A DNA stretch of 64,000 bases from Fulverythrobacter ferritrahens (GTDB lineage: Bacteria > Pseudomonadota > Alphaproteobacteria > Sphingomonadales > Sphingomonadaceae). The notes below the pieces were generated by a model. That model saw nothing but the letters and a program-made list of their open reading frames with translations, had not been told where the DNA came from and made no database searches. The translations under genes and the position numbers were made by a program. Location: NCBI RefSeq assembly GCF_020539485.1, contig NZ_JACDXU010000003.1:124001-188000 (forward strand), in the 5' to 3' direction. Below, piece after piece: positions 1-8,191 of the stretch; the first letter of the stretch is position 1; every line of letters starts with the position of its first letter.

Positions 1-44
1 TCGATCCGGACCTGTTCGCCCGGTTTTTCAAGGGGCTGCGTCAT
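1..44 (-). CDS. Start of an unidentified gene downstream of dapD (partial)
   Basis: Only the first 14 codons are in the window, reading M-T-Q-P-L-E-K-P-G-E-Q-V-R-I. A GAGGAG ribosome binding site sits about 7 bases before the ATG, which supports a real start. It lies about 105 bp downstream of dapD on the same strand and could be co-transcribed with it. Fourteen residues are too few to name a family, so no function is given. Confidence 0.5.
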   Translation of the reverse strand, partial: MTQPLEKPGEQVRI

Positions 45-149
45 CGGATGTCTCCTCTTCCATGGCCCCGGACGCGGGGCCTTACCCGATTTACGGGTGG
101 GAAGGGGAGAGCGTTCCGAAACTCCGGGCGGAGCGGGCCGCCCGTGCGA

Positions 150-989
150 TCAGTCGCGCAGCAGCTCGTTGATTCCCGTCTTGGAGCGGGTCTGCGCGTC
201 CACCGTCTTGACGATGACGGCGCAATAGAGGCTGGGGCCGGGCGTGCCATCGGGCAGCGGCTTGCCGGGCATCGCGCCGGGCACGACCACGCTGTAAGGC
301 GGCACCTTGCCGATATGGACCTCGCCCGTCGCGCGGTCCACGATCTTGGTCGATGCGCCGAGATAGACGCCCATCGACAATACGGCGCCTTCGCCCACTA
401 CCACGCCTTCGGCCACTTCCGAACGTGCGCCGATGAAGCAGCCATCTTCGATGATAACCGGCCCGGCCTGCAGCGGCTCGAGCACGCCGCCGATACCGGC
501 GCCGCCGGAGATATGGACGTTCTTGCCAATCTGCGCGCAGCTGCCCACGGTGGCCCAGGTATCGACCATGGTGCCTTCATCCACATAGGCGCCGATGTTG
601 ACGAAGCTGGGCATCAGCACCACACCCTTGCCGATGAAGCTGCCCTTGCGCGCCACGGCGCCTGGCACCACGCGGAAGCCTGCATCGCGGAAGCGGTTTT
701 CGCCCCAGCCGGCAAACTTGCTGGGCACCTTGTCAAAGGCCGGAGCACCGGCCGCGCCGCCATCCACCAAGACATTGTCGTTCAGGCGGAAGGAGAGCAG
801 CACAGCCTTCTTCAGCCACTGGTTGACCGTCCATGCGCCAGCCCCGTCACGCTCGGCCACGCGGGCCTTGCCACTGTCGAGCAGTTCGAGCGCTGCTTCC
901 ACCACTTCGCGCACATCGGCGCTGGCGGGCGTAACGGTGTCGCGCGCTTCCCAGGCGGCTTCGATCGCAGTTTCGAGCTGGGCGGACAT
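150..989 (-). CDS. dapD: 2,3,4,5-tetrahydropyridine-2,6-dicarboxylate N-succinyltransferase
   Basis: DapD transfers a succinyl group from succinyl-CoA to tetrahydrodipicolinate in the succinylase branch of lysine and meso-diaminopimelate synthesis, in the cytoplasm. The 279-residue product has the family length. Its C-terminal half is a left-handed beta-helix of hexapeptide repeats, visible as segments such as [22 protein letters not shown] and [16 protein letters not shown], ending with [13 protein letters not shown]. The ATG at 989 (protein begins [14 protein letters not shown]) is preferred over an in-frame TTG 9 bases upstream because an AGGAG lies about 9 bases before it. dapE or other lysine genes are not visible nearby. 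Confidence 0.96.
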   Translation of the reverse strand: MSAQLETAIEAAWEARDTVTPASADVREVVEAALELLDSGKARVAERDGAGAWTVNQWLKKAVLLSFRLNDNVLVDGGAAGAPAFDKVPSKFAGWGENRFRDAGFRVVPGAVARKGSFIGKGVVLMPSFVNIGAYVDEGTMVDTWATVGSCAQIGKNVHISGGAGIGGVLEPLQAGPVIIEDGCFIGARSEVAEGVVVGEGAVLSMGVYLGASTKIVDRATGEVHIGKVPPYSVVVPGAMPGKPLPDGTPGPSLYCAVIVKTVDAQTRSKTGINELLRD

Positions 990-1233
990 GAGGGGCAACT
1001 CCTGTTTCTATCAACCGTCATCTACCGGTCAGGCGAAGACTTGTTTCGTGAACCGCCGAGCGCCTAAACGGTCGCTTGCGTGGGGGCAAGGCGGATATCG
1101 CCCTGACGGCAACGCGGAAGCCACGTCGCCACAGCCCGACGCGCCGCATGTTGGCGTAATGGGCTTTACGGCATTTTTACTGTGGTGGGTGGATGCAGCG
1201 GGTGTAACATAAATTGCCAGGACGGGGGCAATC

Positions 1234-3735
1234 ATGAGGGTATTCCATCTGTTTCGTTGGTCGGCTGCGGTAGGAACCGTATCCGTCTCATTGGCGCTGC
1301 TTTCGGCCTGTGGCGGCGGAGGGGTGAACAGCACGCCTACACCCACGCCTACGCCGCAGCCCACGCCGCAGCCCACGCCGCAGCCCACGCCGCAGCCCAC
1401 GCCTACGCCAGGCCCGACTCCTACCCCCAGTCCCACGCCGTCCCCGACGCCAACGCCGAGCCCCACGCCAACACCCAGTCCGACTCCGACTCCGACTCCG
1501 ACTCCGACACCAACTCCCACTCCTACGCCACCTCCGATCAGCTATGTGCGCCCGCCGCTGCCGACCGACACGATCGGTTATAACGACCAGGAATTCAGCA
1601 ATTCCAACGGTCCGAAGTTCCACGGCGCTGCGACAGCATGGGTTGCGGGTTATACCGGCAAAAGCTCCATCATCGGCATCGTGGATACCGGCATCTTCCA
1701 GAACAATTCCGAATTTGCCGGGCGCATTTCATCCGATTCCACGGACATCATAGCATCGCGCGGCTCGGTCGAGGGGGAAGGGACACATGGCTCGGAAGTG
1801 GCCATGGTGGCTGCGGCCGCCAATGATGGCGCGGGCACGGTGGGCATTGCCTATGATGCCACGATCCTCTCGATAAGGGCCGATACACCGGGCACCTGCG
1901 CTAGCGGCGAATGTACGTTTGGCGACCTTTCCGCTTCGATCGATTATGCGGTCGATCACGGGGCAACGGTGATCAACCTGTCTTTGGGCGGGTCATCGCC
2001 ATCTTCCGCGGAAATCGCCGCCATCCGGCGTGCGTCGGAAGCGGGGGTGGTGGTCGTCATCGCCGCCGGCAATGATGGCACTTCAAGGCCCGATCCTTTC
2101 CCTCGGGGGATCGGCGGGCAGGGCTTTTCGAATGTCATCATCGCGGGCGCGGTGGACTATACCGGCGCCATCGCCTCCTTCAGCAACCGTGCCAGGGGGA
2201 GCGAGAGCATTTTCCTTTCCGCTCTGGGCAAGGACGTGAACGTCTATCTCGCCGGTTCCGAATGGGAAATCGATCCCGGCTATCAGGGCGCCGGCTTTTA
2301 CAAGATCAGCGGTACGAGCTTTTCCGCGCCTCAGATCGCGGCCGCCGTGGCGCTGATCCATCAGGCTTTTCCATCGCTCACCGGCGCGGAGATCGTCGAT
2401 TTGCTGCTATCGACCGCGCAGGACGTCGGCACTCCGGGGACGGACAGCGTCTATGGGCGCGGCATTCTCGATATTCATTCGGCATTCCAGCCGCAGGGCA
2501 CGACCACTCTTGCGCAGAAGGGCACGGCCTCCCTGCCGCTGAATGACACCACCGCGGTAGGTTCTCCGGCGATGGGGGATGCGCTCGCTACCGCGTCGAT
2601 CAATACGCTCGTGCTCGACAAATATCGCCGCGCCTACAGGTTCGATGCCGGCCAGTCGATGCGCGGCGCCACGCTGGTGCCGCGGTTGAATGACGCGGTG
2701 GGAGGGGAAACCCGCTTCGTTTCGACCGCGAATGACTCGGCGGCGATTGCCTATACGATTGACGCCTCGAACCCGGCAGCAGTGATGCGGGGCGTGCCCC
2801 GCCAGCTGATGCTGACCACCGAACAGGCCGAAAGCGCGCGGGTGCTTGCCGCGCGGATTGCGCTGAAACTGGCGCCCGAGACCCAGCTGGGTTTCGCCTA
2901 TGCGGAACGGCCTGACGGGCTGGTAATGCAGATGCAGGGGCAGGATCGCCCGGCCTTCCTGATCGCCCGTTCCGCCGGGAGTGAGGACGGCACCATCCAT
3001 CTGCCGAACATGGCGCTGGCCCTGCGCAGGCAATTCGGCCCCTGGGGCCTGACGCTGGCGGGCGAATCCGGCGTGGTGATGAGCGGCAATGGCCAATGGC
3101 TGGTGCATGAAGCGACCGGAGGCCGGACGCGGGACCCGATGCGCAGTTTCTCGCTCACGGCGGACCGGCAATGGGGCGAGCTTCAGGCCTCCCTCGGTTT
3201 CGACTGGATGCAGGAAGATCGCACCGTGCTGGGCGCGCGCTTCCACGAAGCATTCGGCGGAGGCGGGTCGAATACCCTGTTCATCGATGCCAGCGCAGGC
3301 TGGCAGATCGCCCCGGGCTGGAGCGTCTATGGCGCACTTCGCAACGGCTGGACCTTTGCCGAAACGAGCAGCGTGATCGAAAACGGCTCGGTGATCTACA
3401 GCCGTGCATGGTCGGTCGACCTGCAGAAGGAAGGGCTGTTTTCCCGTCAGGACCGGATTGCGCTACGCGTGGCGCAGCCGCTCAGGGTGGAAAGCGGCGG
3501 GCTGAAGCTCAGCCTTCCGATCGCCTATAGCTACGATACCGAAAGCGCGACTTTCGGCACCATTCCTCTGTCGCTGGCGCCTGACGGGCGGGAGATCATG
3601 GGCGAACTGGCCTGGCGCGGCCCCTTGTGGAGCGGCTGGGCGTCGGCCAGCATCTATTACCGCAGGGAGCCGGGGCACTACCAGGCCATGCCCGACGATC
3701 AGGGTGTGGCGATGCGCTGGAGCACGCGGTTCTGA
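1234..3735 (+). CDS. Secreted subtilisin-like (S8) protease, lipoprotein-type signal, Pro-Thr linker and probable C-terminal barrel
   Basis: An 833-residue secreted serine endopeptidase. Residues 1-26 form a signal with a lipobox-like LLSAC (Cys26), followed by a Pro-Thr/Pro-Gln/Pro-Ser linker at about 34-100. The S8 catalytic triad is intact: Asp151 in GIVDTGIF, His185 in GTHGSEVA and Ser362 in SGTSFSAPQ, with oxyanion Asn280 in AAGN. Residues from about 430 to the end are rich in alternating hydrophobic/aromatic segments and finish in WSTRF, a C-terminal phenylalanine typical of outer-membrane strands. This suggests an autotransporter-like barrel, but that is inferred. A lipid anchor combined with a barrel would be unusual; the Cys may instead be incidental. 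The gene stands alone, divergent from dapD and convergent with the dehydrogenase that follows. Confidence 0.85.
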   Translation: MRVFHLFRWSAAVGTVSVSLALLSACGGGGVNSTPTPTPTPQPTPQPTPQPTPQPTPTPGPTPTPSPTPSPTPTPSPTPTPSPTPTPTPTPTPTPTPTPPPISYVRPPLPTDTIGYNDQEFSNSNGPKFHGAATAWVAGYTGKSSIIGIVDTGIFQNNSEFAGRISSDSTDIIASRGSVEGEGTHGSEVAMVAAAANDGAGTVGIAYDATILSIRADTPGTCASGECTFGDLSASIDYAVDHGATVINLSLGGSSPSSAEIAAIRRASEAGVVVVIAAGNDGTSRPDPFPRGIGGQGFSNVIIAGAVDYTGAIASFSNRARGSESIFLSALGKDVNVYLAGSEWEIDPGYQGAGFYKISGTSFSAPQIAAAVALIHQAFPSLTGAEIVDLLLSTAQDVGTPGTDSVYGRGILDIHSAFQPQGTTTLAQKGTASLPLNDTTAVGSPAMGDALATASINTLVLDKYRRAYRFDAGQSMRGATLVPRLNDAVGGETRFVSTANDSAAIAYTIDASNPAAVMRGVPRQLMLTTEQAESARVLAARIALKLAPETQLGFAYAERPDGLVMQMQGQDRPAFLIARSAGSEDGTIHLPNMALALRRQFGPWGLTLAGESGVVMSGNGQWLVHEATGGRTRDPMRSFSLTADRQWGELQASLGFDWMQEDRTVLGARFHEAFGGGGSNTLFIDASAGWQIAPGWSVYGALRNGWTFAETSSVIENGSVIYSRAWSVDLQKEGLFSRQDRIALRVAQPLRVESGGLKLSLPIAYSYDTESATFGTIPLSLAPDGREIMGELAWRGPLWSGWASASIYYRREPGHYQAMPDDQGVAMRWSTRF
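1336..1530 (+). repeat. Low-complexity Pro-Thr coding repeat
   Basis: A tandem 6-base periodic tract (variants of acgccg, ccgact, cccacg) encodes the Pro-Thr, Pro-Gln and Pro-Ser linker of the S8 protease. The tract keeps the reading frame for about 65 codons and generates spurious open frames of Gly-Val and Ser-Asp repeats on the other frames. It is prone to copy-number change by slippage. Confidence 0.9.
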
Positions 3736-3740
3736 GCGGG

Positions 3741-3774
3741 GGCGGGCTTTTGCTGAAACCAGCCTGAGCCCGCC
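3741..3774. terminator. Hairpin between convergent genes
   Basis: GGCGGGCT pairs with AGCCCGCC (8 bp) and encloses a second small stem GCTG/CAGC around AAAC. It sits 5 bp after the protease stop and 22 bp before the end of the convergent dehydrogenase gene. There is no U-tract on either strand, so termination is inferred from position and stem strength. Confidence 0.45.
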
Positions 3775-3796
3775 AAAAAGTCTCAGCCGGAGAATC

Positions 3797-4798
3797 TCAG
3801 GGCGCGATCAGCACCTTGCACTGGCTGGTGCGCTGGCGGAGACTTTCGAACACGTCCGGCGTTTCGGTCAGCGTGATCGTGTCGGTCACCAGCAGGCGCG
3901 GTTCCATGGCACCCTGGTGCAGTGCATCGAGCGCGGCTTCGTATTCCTGGCGGGTAAAGAAGGCGCTGGTGACAAGCCGCACCTGTTTGGACAGCATGGC
4001 GAAGGTGTTCAGCGTATCGGGCTTCGTGCAGAGGCCCAGCAGCACGATGGTGCCATCGTTGCGCACCTGGCTGACGCCCTGCTGGATCAGGCCGGGAAGC
4101 CCCACGCATTCAAACACCACATCCGCCTTGCCGCTCAGCGCCCGTTCCGCCCCGCCGATGGGATCGGCAGGATCGACCACGAAGATGTCCGCCCCCATGT
4201 CCAGTGCGCGGTCCTGCTGGTGCGTTGCGATGTCCTGCACCGCCACTTTCGCCGCGCCATAACGCTTGGCCCAGAAGGCTACGGCCAGCCCGATGGGCCC
4301 CGCGCCCAGCACCAGCACCTTGTCACCCGTCTGCATGCCAGACAGATTGACGCCGTGCAGCGCCACTGCCAGCGGCTCCACGATGGCGCCATCGGCGAGG
4401 GAAAGCTCGCCCGGCAGCTTCACGCACTGGTTGGGGCGTGTGACGGCATATTCGGCATAGCCGCCGCCCTGCAGGCCGAACTTCTCGCACCATTGCACGG
4501 TGCCCTTGCGGCAGTGTTCGCATTCCCCGCAGCTTTTCAACGGAATGACCGAGACGAGATCGCCTGCCTTCAGCCCCTGCGTTCCGGTGCCGAGTGCCAC
4601 TACTTCGCCCGCGAATTCATGACCCAGCACATCGCCATGGCGGCAGCCATAGGCGGCATCTTCCGTCATGTGCAGGTCGCTGCCGCAAATGCCGCAGCGG
4701 CCCACTTTCACCACCACTTCGCCCGCGCCCGGCGTGGGATCGGCAATGTTCTCAAAGGCGAGGGGCTTGTGAAGGCCCTGGAAGGTGACGGCTTTCAT
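3797..4798 (-). CDS. Zinc-dependent medium-chain alcohol dehydrogenase (sorbitol/threonine dehydrogenase-like)
   Basis: A 333-residue MDR-family dehydrogenase predicted to oxidise an alcohol with NAD(P)+ in the cytoplasm. The catalytic zinc region reads GRCGICGSDLH with GHEFAGEVV, and the four structural-zinc cysteines are in CGECEHCRKGTVQWC. The Rossmann glycine motif is LGAGPIGL. The substrate cannot be read from sequence. It is the last gene of the leftward catabolic block and is separated from the next dehydrogenase by a palindromic intergenic element. Butanediol, threonine and polyol dehydrogenases are all possible relatives. Confidence 0.85.
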   Translation of the reverse strand: MKAVTFQGLHKPLAFENIADPTPGAGEVVVKVGRCGICGSDLHMTEDAAYGCRHGDVLGHEFAGEVVALGTGTQGLKAGDLVSVIPLKSCGECEHCRKGTVQWCEKFGLQGGGYAEYAVTRPNQCVKLPGELSLADGAIVEPLAVALHGVNLSGMQTGDKVLVLGAGPIGLAVAFWAKRYGAAKVAVQDIATHQQDRALDMGADIFVVDPADPIGGAERALSGKADVVFECVGLPGLIQQGVSQVRNDGTIVLLGLCTKPDTLNTFAMLSKQVRLVTSAFFTRQEYEAALDALHQGAMEPRLLVTDTITLTETPDVFESLRQRTSQCKVLIAP

Positions 4799-4814
4799 TG
4801 TTTAATCCTGTTTC

Positions 4815-4894
4815 GTCATCGCGAGCGGAGCAAGCGATCCAGGGCAGCGTTGTGCCGCCCTGGATTGCTGCGGGCCTGCGGCCCTCGCAATGAG
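4815..4894. repeat. REP-like palindromic element, type A
   Basis: An imperfect inverted repeat: outer arms CATCGCGAG and CTCGCAATG, inner arms CCAGGGC and GCCCTGG. It fills the gap between two dehydrogenase genes. This organisation is common between genes in sphingomonads. It is the only copy of this type seen in the window. Confidence 0.65.
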
Positions 4895-4910
4895 GATCGT
4901 TCGTTTCTGG

Positions 4911-6029
4911 TCACTCCGCCGAAATGCGCAGCACCGGCTTCACCACCTTGCCGCTTTCGCTGGCATGGATGGCTTCGTTGATTTCGCTGAAGTCGAAATA
5001 GCCGATCAGCTTCTCGAATGGGAAACGGCCCGCCAGATGGTGCTCGATCAGTTCGGGCAGGAACGTGACCAGATCGCTGTCACCGCCCAGAATGCCCATC
5101 ACCCGGCGCCCGCCGCCCATGAAGGCCGCTTCGTTGAAGGTCAAATTGTCGGCCGGATCGCTGGCGCCCACGATGCCGCAAATGCCCATCGGGGCCAGCA
5201 GGTTCCACGCTTCCTGGATCAGGCTGTTGATGCCGGTTGTGTCGAACACATAACCCAGGCCCTGCGGCACGAGTTCGCGGATTTTGCCGAAAGCGTCGTC
5301 GCGCCCGTTAAAGGCGTGAGTGGCGCCCAGTTCCTTCGCCAGAGTGAGGCGTTCATCGTTCACGTCCACCGCGATGATCGGGTTCGCGCCCGCGATCTTC
5401 GCCGCCATGATCGCGGCCATGCCCACGGTGCCGGTACCGAATACGGCAATCGGCATGCCCGCACGCACCTTCATGGCGCGCAGCACGGCACCCGCGCCGG
5501 TCATCAAGCCGCAGCCGATGGGGGCCAGTCGCTCCAGCGGCAGGGCGGTGGCGCTTTCCGGCACTTTCACCACATTGCGCTGATGCGCGATGGCATGGGT
5601 GGCAAAGCTCGACTGGCCGAAGAAATTGGCGTTCATCGGCTTGCCGTCCATGAACATGGTGGGCGTGCCGTCGGGGCGCACGCCCGACCAGTTTTCCGGG
5701 AAGAAATTGTAGCAATAGGTGGGGGCGTGCACATCGCAGCTGGGGCAATGGCCGCAGCTGTTGAAGCTCATCACCACCCGGTCGCCCGGCTTCGCCACGG
5801 TTACGGCGCTGCCGACTTCCTCGACGATGCCCGCGCCTTCATGGCCCAGCACCACCGGCAGGGGAACCGGCAGCTGTTCGTCGCGCACCGCCATATCGGT
5901 GTGGCACACGCCGCAGGCGACGATGCGGATGCGCAACTCGTCAGGGCGCAGATCGTCAAGCGTGACGTTCTCGATCGAGAAGGGAACGGAATTGCCGCGA
6001 CAGATTGCGGCCTGTGCTTGGGTAGTCAT
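4911..6029 (-). CDS. NAD(P)-dependent aryl/terpene alcohol dehydrogenase (AreB/XylB/geraniol dehydrogenase type)
   Basis: A 372-residue zinc MDR dehydrogenase. Catalytic zinc region CGVCHTDM and GHEGAGIVEEVG; structural zinc motif CGHCPSCDVHAPTYC; Rossmann motif FGTGTVGMAA. The stretch around FFPENWSGVRPDGT resembles benzyl-alcohol and geraniol dehydrogenases, which suggests an aromatic or allylic alcohol substrate (inference). The start at 6029 (MTTQAQAAICRG) has GAGAGG-like sequence upstream and removes a 31-residue tail that would overlap the preceding SDR gene. It belongs to the leftward catabolic block. Confidence 0.85.
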   Translation of the reverse strand: MTTQAQAAICRGNSVPFSIENVTLDDLRPDELRIRIVACGVCHTDMAVRDEQLPVPLPVVLGHEGAGIVEEVGSAVTVAKPGDRVVMSFNSCGHCPSCDVHAPTYCYNFFPENWSGVRPDGTPTMFMDGKPMNANFFGQSSFATHAIAHQRNVVKVPESATALPLERLAPIGCGLMTGAGAVLRAMKVRAGMPIAVFGTGTVGMAAIMAAKIAGANPIIAVDVNDERLTLAKELGATHAFNGRDDAFGKIRELVPQGLGYVFDTTGINSLIQEAWNLLAPMGICGIVGASDPADNLTFNEAAFMGGGRRVMGILGGDSDLVTFLPELIEHHLAGRFPFEKLIGYFDFSEINEAIHASESGKVVKPVLRISAE

Positions 6030-6075
6030 GTCTTTCCTCTCATTCGCGCCGGTCCCGCTCTCCCGATCAGGCCGC

Positions 6076-6927
6076 TCAGTCGCTGAGCGGCTTGATCGGA
6101 CCGAGCTGCATGCCGCCATCAATCATTACATGGCTGCCCGTCATGTAGCTCCCCGCATCGGACGCAAGCAACAGGGCAAGCGGCTTGATCTGGTAAGTTT
6201 CTGCCATGCGACCCAGCGGGCACAATTCATCCCACGCCTTCTTGGCCGCCGGGTTCTTCTTCACCCAGCCATCGCCGATATTGGTGACGAAGGGGCCGGG
6301 CGCGATGGCGTTCACGCGGATGCCGTATGCGGCCAGTTCGAAGGCGGCATGGCGCATGAAGTGCTTCACGCCTGCCTTGGCCGCCATATAGGGAACGCCC
6401 ACGATGGCCTCGTTCACTTCCGCCGCGTTGGAACTGGTGATGACGATCGAGCCGCCCCGGCGCCCGGAAAGCTGCTCGTTCTGCTTCATTACCCGCGCAG
6501 CCTCGCGCACGGTATGGAACACGCCGTTGAGATTGATGCCGATGGATTTGTACCAGGCCTGCGGATCGTAAACGTCAATCTGGCCTGCGGGATTGCGCTT
6601 GCCCTCCGGCGTCCAGAAACCGTTGCCGACATCCAGCCCGGCATTGGCGAAGGCGATGTCGCAGCCATTATAGGTGGCGGCGTGATCGTCGAAGGCGGCG
6701 GCGACTTCCTCCAGCTTCGAGACGTCGCATTTCGCGGCGCGCGCCTCATAGCCTGCATCGCGCAGGCGGGCAGCTTCGCGTTCCGCGCCGTCACGGTCGA
6801 TATCGGTCAGCGTCACGCGCGCCCCGGCTTCGGCCATGCATTCCGCATAGGCCAGGCCAATGCCGCTGGCCGCGCCGGTGACGAGGGCCGAACGGCCGCG
6901 AATATCGAACTGGTCGAGTGTCTTCAT
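6076..6927 (-). CDS. Short-chain dehydrogenase/reductase
   Basis: A 283-residue classical SDR. The cofactor motif TGAASGIG is near residue 20, followed by LTDID, whose acidic residue at the end of the second strand suggests NAD(H). NAG is kept in FANAGLDVG, and the active-site pair is in YMAAK. The product is slightly longer than the usual 250 residues because of insertions around the central region. Start at 6927 (MKTLDQFDIRGRS) with GGAGAGGAC upstream. Located between the alcohol dehydrogenases and the cupins, it probably oxidises a pathway intermediate; the substrate is unknown. Confidence 0.87.
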   Translation of the reverse strand: MKTLDQFDIRGRSALVTGAASGIGLAYAECMAEAGARVTLTDIDRDGAEREAARLRDAGYEARAAKCDVSKLEEVAAAFDDHAATYNGCDIAFANAGLDVGNGFWTPEGKRNPAGQIDVYDPQAWYKSIGINLNGVFHTVREAARVMKQNEQLSGRRGGSIVITSSNAAEVNEAIVGVPYMAAKAGVKHFMRHAAFELAAYGIRVNAIAPGPFVTNIGDGWVKKNPAAKKAWDELCPLGRMAETYQIKPLALLLASDAGSYMTGSHVMIDGGMQLGPIKPLSD

Positions 6928-6951
6928 GGAATATGTCCTCTCCCCCTTAAT

Positions 6952-7031
6952 CGTCATCCCGGCGAAAGCCGGTATCGCTGGCGGCGCGTCTGTCCGGCTG
7001 CCAGCGGTCCCGGATCACGTCCGGGACGACG
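6952..7031. repeat. Palindromic intergenic repeat, type B copy 1
   Basis: Arms cgtcatcccggcgaaagccgg and ccggatcacgtccgggacgacg with inner tgctggc-like and ccagcgg halves. The same element recurs at 39375-39470 in the same orientation and at 54010-54090 inverted. It lies between the SDR and first cupin genes without disrupting either. Confidence 0.8.
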
Positions 7032-7040
7032 CCTTAAGGC

Positions 7041-7580
7041 TTACAGATAGAGCTTGGGATTAATGGCGATGCCCTGCTCTTTGCAGTAGCTTTCGTAGTG
7101 GTTCATCATCCACCACACATCGACCGTTTCGATGAAATTGGCATCCGCATCGTAGAATTCGATGGGCCCCGTCATCCAGCCGAACAGCTTGCAGCCTTCG
7201 GGGTGGTCGGTGACGAGGGTGTGGCTTTCGCCCGGAACTTCCAGGATCAGCCCGCCCGGCGTGCCCACCCAGTCATATTCCAGATAGCGGACCGAACCGG
7301 TGATGCAGACCATGGTCACCGTGCCGCGATGCAGGTGAGTGCCAATGGTGCCGGGACCCTTCATCCAGAGGATGTTGGAATAGGTGTTGGTGCGCACATC
7401 GAAGGAAAGATGCTTGATCGCCGCGCTCTCGCCGAAGGGCACCCATGGGCTGTCCGCATCGCTTTCCATGTCGATGTAGCGCCCGCCGGGGGAGCGATCC
7501 TCCACCAGCCTGCGGTAGTTGAAAGGTACATCCACGATCTTCTGCACGGTGGACGGGGGGGCTTTCATCACGCTTGCCAT
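7041..7580 (-). CDS. Cupin-fold protein, 2,4'-dihydroxyacetophenone dioxygenase family (paralogue 1)
   Basis: A 179-residue single-domain cupin. The first metal motif reads GTHLHRGTVTMVCITG: the H-x-H pair is present but the family glutamate is replaced. The second motif contains PGESHTL with the third histidine. Relatives in the 2,4'-dihydroxyacetophenone dioxygenase family use Fe(II) to cleave C-C bonds of hydroxylated aryl ketones. The real substrate here is not known. It lies 14 bp downstream of a second cupin of nearly the same size, pointing to a tandem duplication and possibly a heteromeric enzyme. Confidence 0.75.
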   Translation of the reverse strand: MASVMKAPPSTVQKIVDVPFNYRRLVEDRSPGGRYIDMESDADSPWVPFGESAAIKHLSFDVRTNTYSNILWMKGPGTIGTHLHRGTVTMVCITGSVRYLEYDWVGTPGGLILEVPGESHTLVTDHPEGCKLFGWMTGPIEFYDADANFIETVDVWWMMNHYESYCKEQGIAINPKLYL

Positions 7581-7594
7581 TGTCTGGATTCCTC

Positions 7595-8128
7595 TCAGCG
7601 GATCAGGCTGTCGAGATAATCGGCGGGAATGCCGACCTTCTCGTAATGGGCGCGGGCATCGCGCATGTAATCGAACACGTCATAATGGCCGATGGTCTTG
7701 CCATCCTCGTCCAGCCACATCAGCGGGCCCGAAACGACGAAGAACACGCGCATCGGATCGGGATGGTCATAGGCGACCAGCGTGTGGCTCTCGCCCGGCG
7801 TCTCATAGATGAAATCGCCTGCCGTGGCGGTCCAGCTATGCTCCAGATAGCCCCACTTGCCGCTGATCGTGTAGGCCCAGATCGGCTGGGGGTGATAGTG
7901 GCGGTTCACCAGCCCCGGACCGCTGGAATAGAGCACGTCGGCCCACATGTTGCGGGTGGGGCTGATCCATACGGGCTTGGAGCTGACCGTCTCGCTCATC
8001 GGCACCCAGTAACGCGGGTCGCCCTCGGCGATTTTCGGCATATAGGATTCGGGTGCCGCGCCCGGACGGAACGCCTCGGGGATCGGCTTGATATCTTTCC
8101 AGAATTCTGAGGTCGCGGCTTCTGCCAT
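7595..8128 (-). CDS. Cupin-fold protein, 2,4'-dihydroxyacetophenone dioxygenase family (paralogue 2)
   Basis: A 177-residue cupin and paralogue of the next gene. Metal motif RHYHPQPIWAYTISG keeps H-x-H but not the usual glutamate; PGESHTLV supplies the third histidine. The start at 8128 (MAEAATSEFWKD) is chosen because GGGAG lies 8 bases upstream; a 5-codon longer form is possible. It follows the TonB receptor gene by 63 bp and probably shares its transcript. Ring or side-chain cleavage of an aromatic ketone is the family role; function here is inferred. Confidence 0.75.
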   Translation of the reverse strand: MAEAATSEFWKDIKPIPEAFRPGAAPESYMPKIAEGDPRYWVPMSETVSSKPVWISPTRNMWADVLYSSGPGLVNRHYHPQPIWAYTISGKWGYLEHSWTATAGDFIYETPGESHTLVAYDHPDPMRVFFVVSGPLMWLDEDGKTIGHYDVFDYMRDARAHYEKVGIPADYLDSLIR

Positions 8129-8191
8129 CTGTCCATCTCCCAAAATAGAAGGGGGCCACCATAGCGGCCCCCTCCAAATTCGTCGCGCGGC

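Noticed and set aside
64-81. GGCCCCG/CGGGGCC hairpin after dapD
   Set aside because: Perfect 7-bp stem, but it has no U-tract and the next gene on the same strand starts 20 bp later with its own ribosome site; too little to call it a terminator.
1336-1530. Possible CRISPR-like tandem array
   Set aside because: The repeats are 6 bp long, contiguous and in frame inside a coding region, with no spacers.
1029-1583. Long Gly-Val, Arg-rich and Ser-Asp open frames around the Pro-Thr repeat
   Set aside because: They are frame shadows of the 6-base periodic tract that codes the protease linker, with no ribosome sites of their own.
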